Assembly (NCBI GenBank): GCA_023653785.1
Contig: JAMKCH010058388.1
Location: forward strand, 1 to 64,000
Reading direction: 5' to 3'
Origin: Ophioderma brevispina
Taxonomy: Eukaryota > Echinodermata > Ophiuroidea > Amphilepidida > Ophiodermatidae
Length of the DNA: 64,000 nucleotides
Below the pieces are notes generated by a model. The model searched no databases. It was not told where the DNA came from and saw only the letters and a list, made by a program, of their open reading frames with translations. Both the position numbers and the translations under genes were made by a program. Each line of letters opens with the position of its first letter. The first letter of the stretch is position 1. Below are positions 62,731 to 64,000 of the stretch, in pieces.

Positions 62731-64000
62731 TTAAAATATGCTTGACCAATGCTCTAATCTTTGGTCAAGCTGTGTTAACCGTTCGACTATGCGTTATAAG
62801 CGCCTCCTACCTTAAGCATAAGTCTTTGAACAGACTGCGCAATCCGGACAGATCTTCGATGCCTTTTGAATTATGCTGTATGCTGTTAGGTCTGCGCATT
62901 TCCTACGCCCGTCCATGATCAAAAATGTTAAACGATGAACAAACAAAGAGCGTTGAACTCCGACTTTGTTTTTGCATTCATATGTTGAAGTGACCATGGT
63001 GAAGTAATGTGATAATTTTTTCTTCAACATCTGAAAAATATAAGCTATAATCTATTTATCTTTTGCTATCTTCATGTACGATACCCTTTTATGAAATTTT
63101 ATTCAAAAGGGACACCCCCCGACCGTTAAACAAAACATGGACTCTCGAATCATACATCATCTTATAAATATTCATCCGGCACACCCGGCTAAGTGCATAT
63201 TTGAGTTCTCTGGCTTCCCGCAGAAAGAACCATCTATCTCTAATAGGGAGGGACGGGCGTTTTTAGGTGCTTCCATATAACCCAGTTTAAAATGTTATTC
63301 TCGAAGCACACCGTTCGGTAATCTATTATTCTTCTCATCAGAGTCGACAATGGTGATAGCTCTACCCAAATTACTACAACATGACTTCTTGATTTGTGCA
63401 GAATTTCTCTTTCTTTTCTTTCGACTCTCTCCCTTTGTCTTTCTTTTGTTGGCAGAAGAGATAGAAAAATTGATGGACAAATGAAAAGCAAATTGGACCC
63501 TCGATATCAGGGTTTCTTTTCTCGTAATATGCTCATTAAACAGGGTAATTTGGTGACATCAACAAAAGAAATGACAGAGAACGACCCTTGCCATTTGCAC
63601 TTACTGAATTAAATTCCTTCAAAGCCTTTCCACTGTTCCAGCAGCCAGGCGGTCCTCATCCCTTTTCCCCTCGTTCCCGATATCTATCTAGCTCTTCATC
63701 AAAGTTCTGTCAATTTTCTTTCTTTCAGTATTACTATGGCAAATCTTCTCATCAGGATCAAATGAAAGTTTAATCTACAACAATATGCATAACTTATTTT
63801 TTTTTCTGATGTACCACAAAAAAGGCATTTTCTATTGCATTTGTGGCTGCTAACCGTTTAGCAGAGAGCAAGCCAATTACAGAACAACCATCATTTATCC
63901 ACCCAATAGTCCAACTATTTTAATTTTGCAGGGATAGCTTAAAATTGAAGAATTCGCTGATGTTATGCACGTTCGTATCCATTGGTTACTTACTGGCTCA
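62731..64000. other. Right-edge sequence without a supported gene
   Basis: Open frames at 63240-63773 overlap on both strands and are rich in S, R and E with no domain seen. The region is less noisy than 47-62 kb. No repeat recognised. Confidence 0.35.

Noticed and set aside
63240..63773. Overlapping short frames near the right edge
   Set aside because: Several frames on both strands open at once with biased composition and no recognisable protein.
1..64000. CRISPR arrays, operons or prokaryotic islands
   Set aside because: No spaced direct repeats, ribosome binding sites or dense coding. The sequence is plainly eukaryotic.

Overview
The window looks like nuclear DNA from an animal. It is AT-rich and gene-poor, with no long open reading frames, GT/AG introns in the one gene I can support, and many dispersed repeats. 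The gene encodes an immunoglobulin V-type domain. The repeats include a decayed APE-type non-LTR retrotransposon, tRNA-derived SINEs and many short inverted-repeat DNA transposons. This mix fits a marine invertebrate deuterostome (echinoderm, hemichordate or amphioxus-like), but that placement is an inference from general character, not from a diagnostic gene.

Gene content. The only gene I support well is on the minus strand. Exon 1 (28274 to 28226) carries a good start context, an in-frame upstream stop and a signal peptide, and ends in a GTGAGT donor in phase 1. After a 21.1 kb intron, exon 2 (7099 to 6731) starts in phase 1 and encodes a complete V-type Ig domain with an extra cysteine pair. 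It ends in phase 1 at a GTAAGT donor. The rest of the gene should lie to the left, outside the window. A small GC-rich patch at 2395-2620 (+) may hold a terminal coding exon, but this is weak. A LINE on the minus strand (about 42060 to 38920) keeps recognisable endonuclease and reverse transcriptase motifs but is full of frameshifts and stops.

Layout. 1-6.7 kb: a TTAA-flanked transposon, the GC-rich patch and a 16-bp minisatellite. 6.7-28.3 kb: the Ig gene, whose intron holds short transposons, hairpin elements, a 1.35 kb element with double-hairpin ends, a SINE-like foldback and three local duplications. 28.3-38.6 kb: the upstream region and sparse repeats. 38.6-44.9 kb: the LINE, a TTAA element and a SINE. 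46.2-46.6 kb: a TIR element. 47.4-62.7 kb: two direct tandem copies of a 7.4-7.9 kb block, which differ by many one-base indels.

Assembly quality. All three local duplications carry a T run of 20-21 at a junction, and another T20 abuts C18. The 7.9 kb duplication contains A/C and T/G homopolymer blocks that are not shared between its copies. At least one duplicate copy (20476-21508) shows indel-type differences from a motif that is intact elsewhere in the window. The simplest reading is unmerged haplotypes or unpolished long-read sequence, so parts of 12-21 kb and 47-63 kb may not be real single-haplotype sequence. I found no convincing novel multi-gene system.
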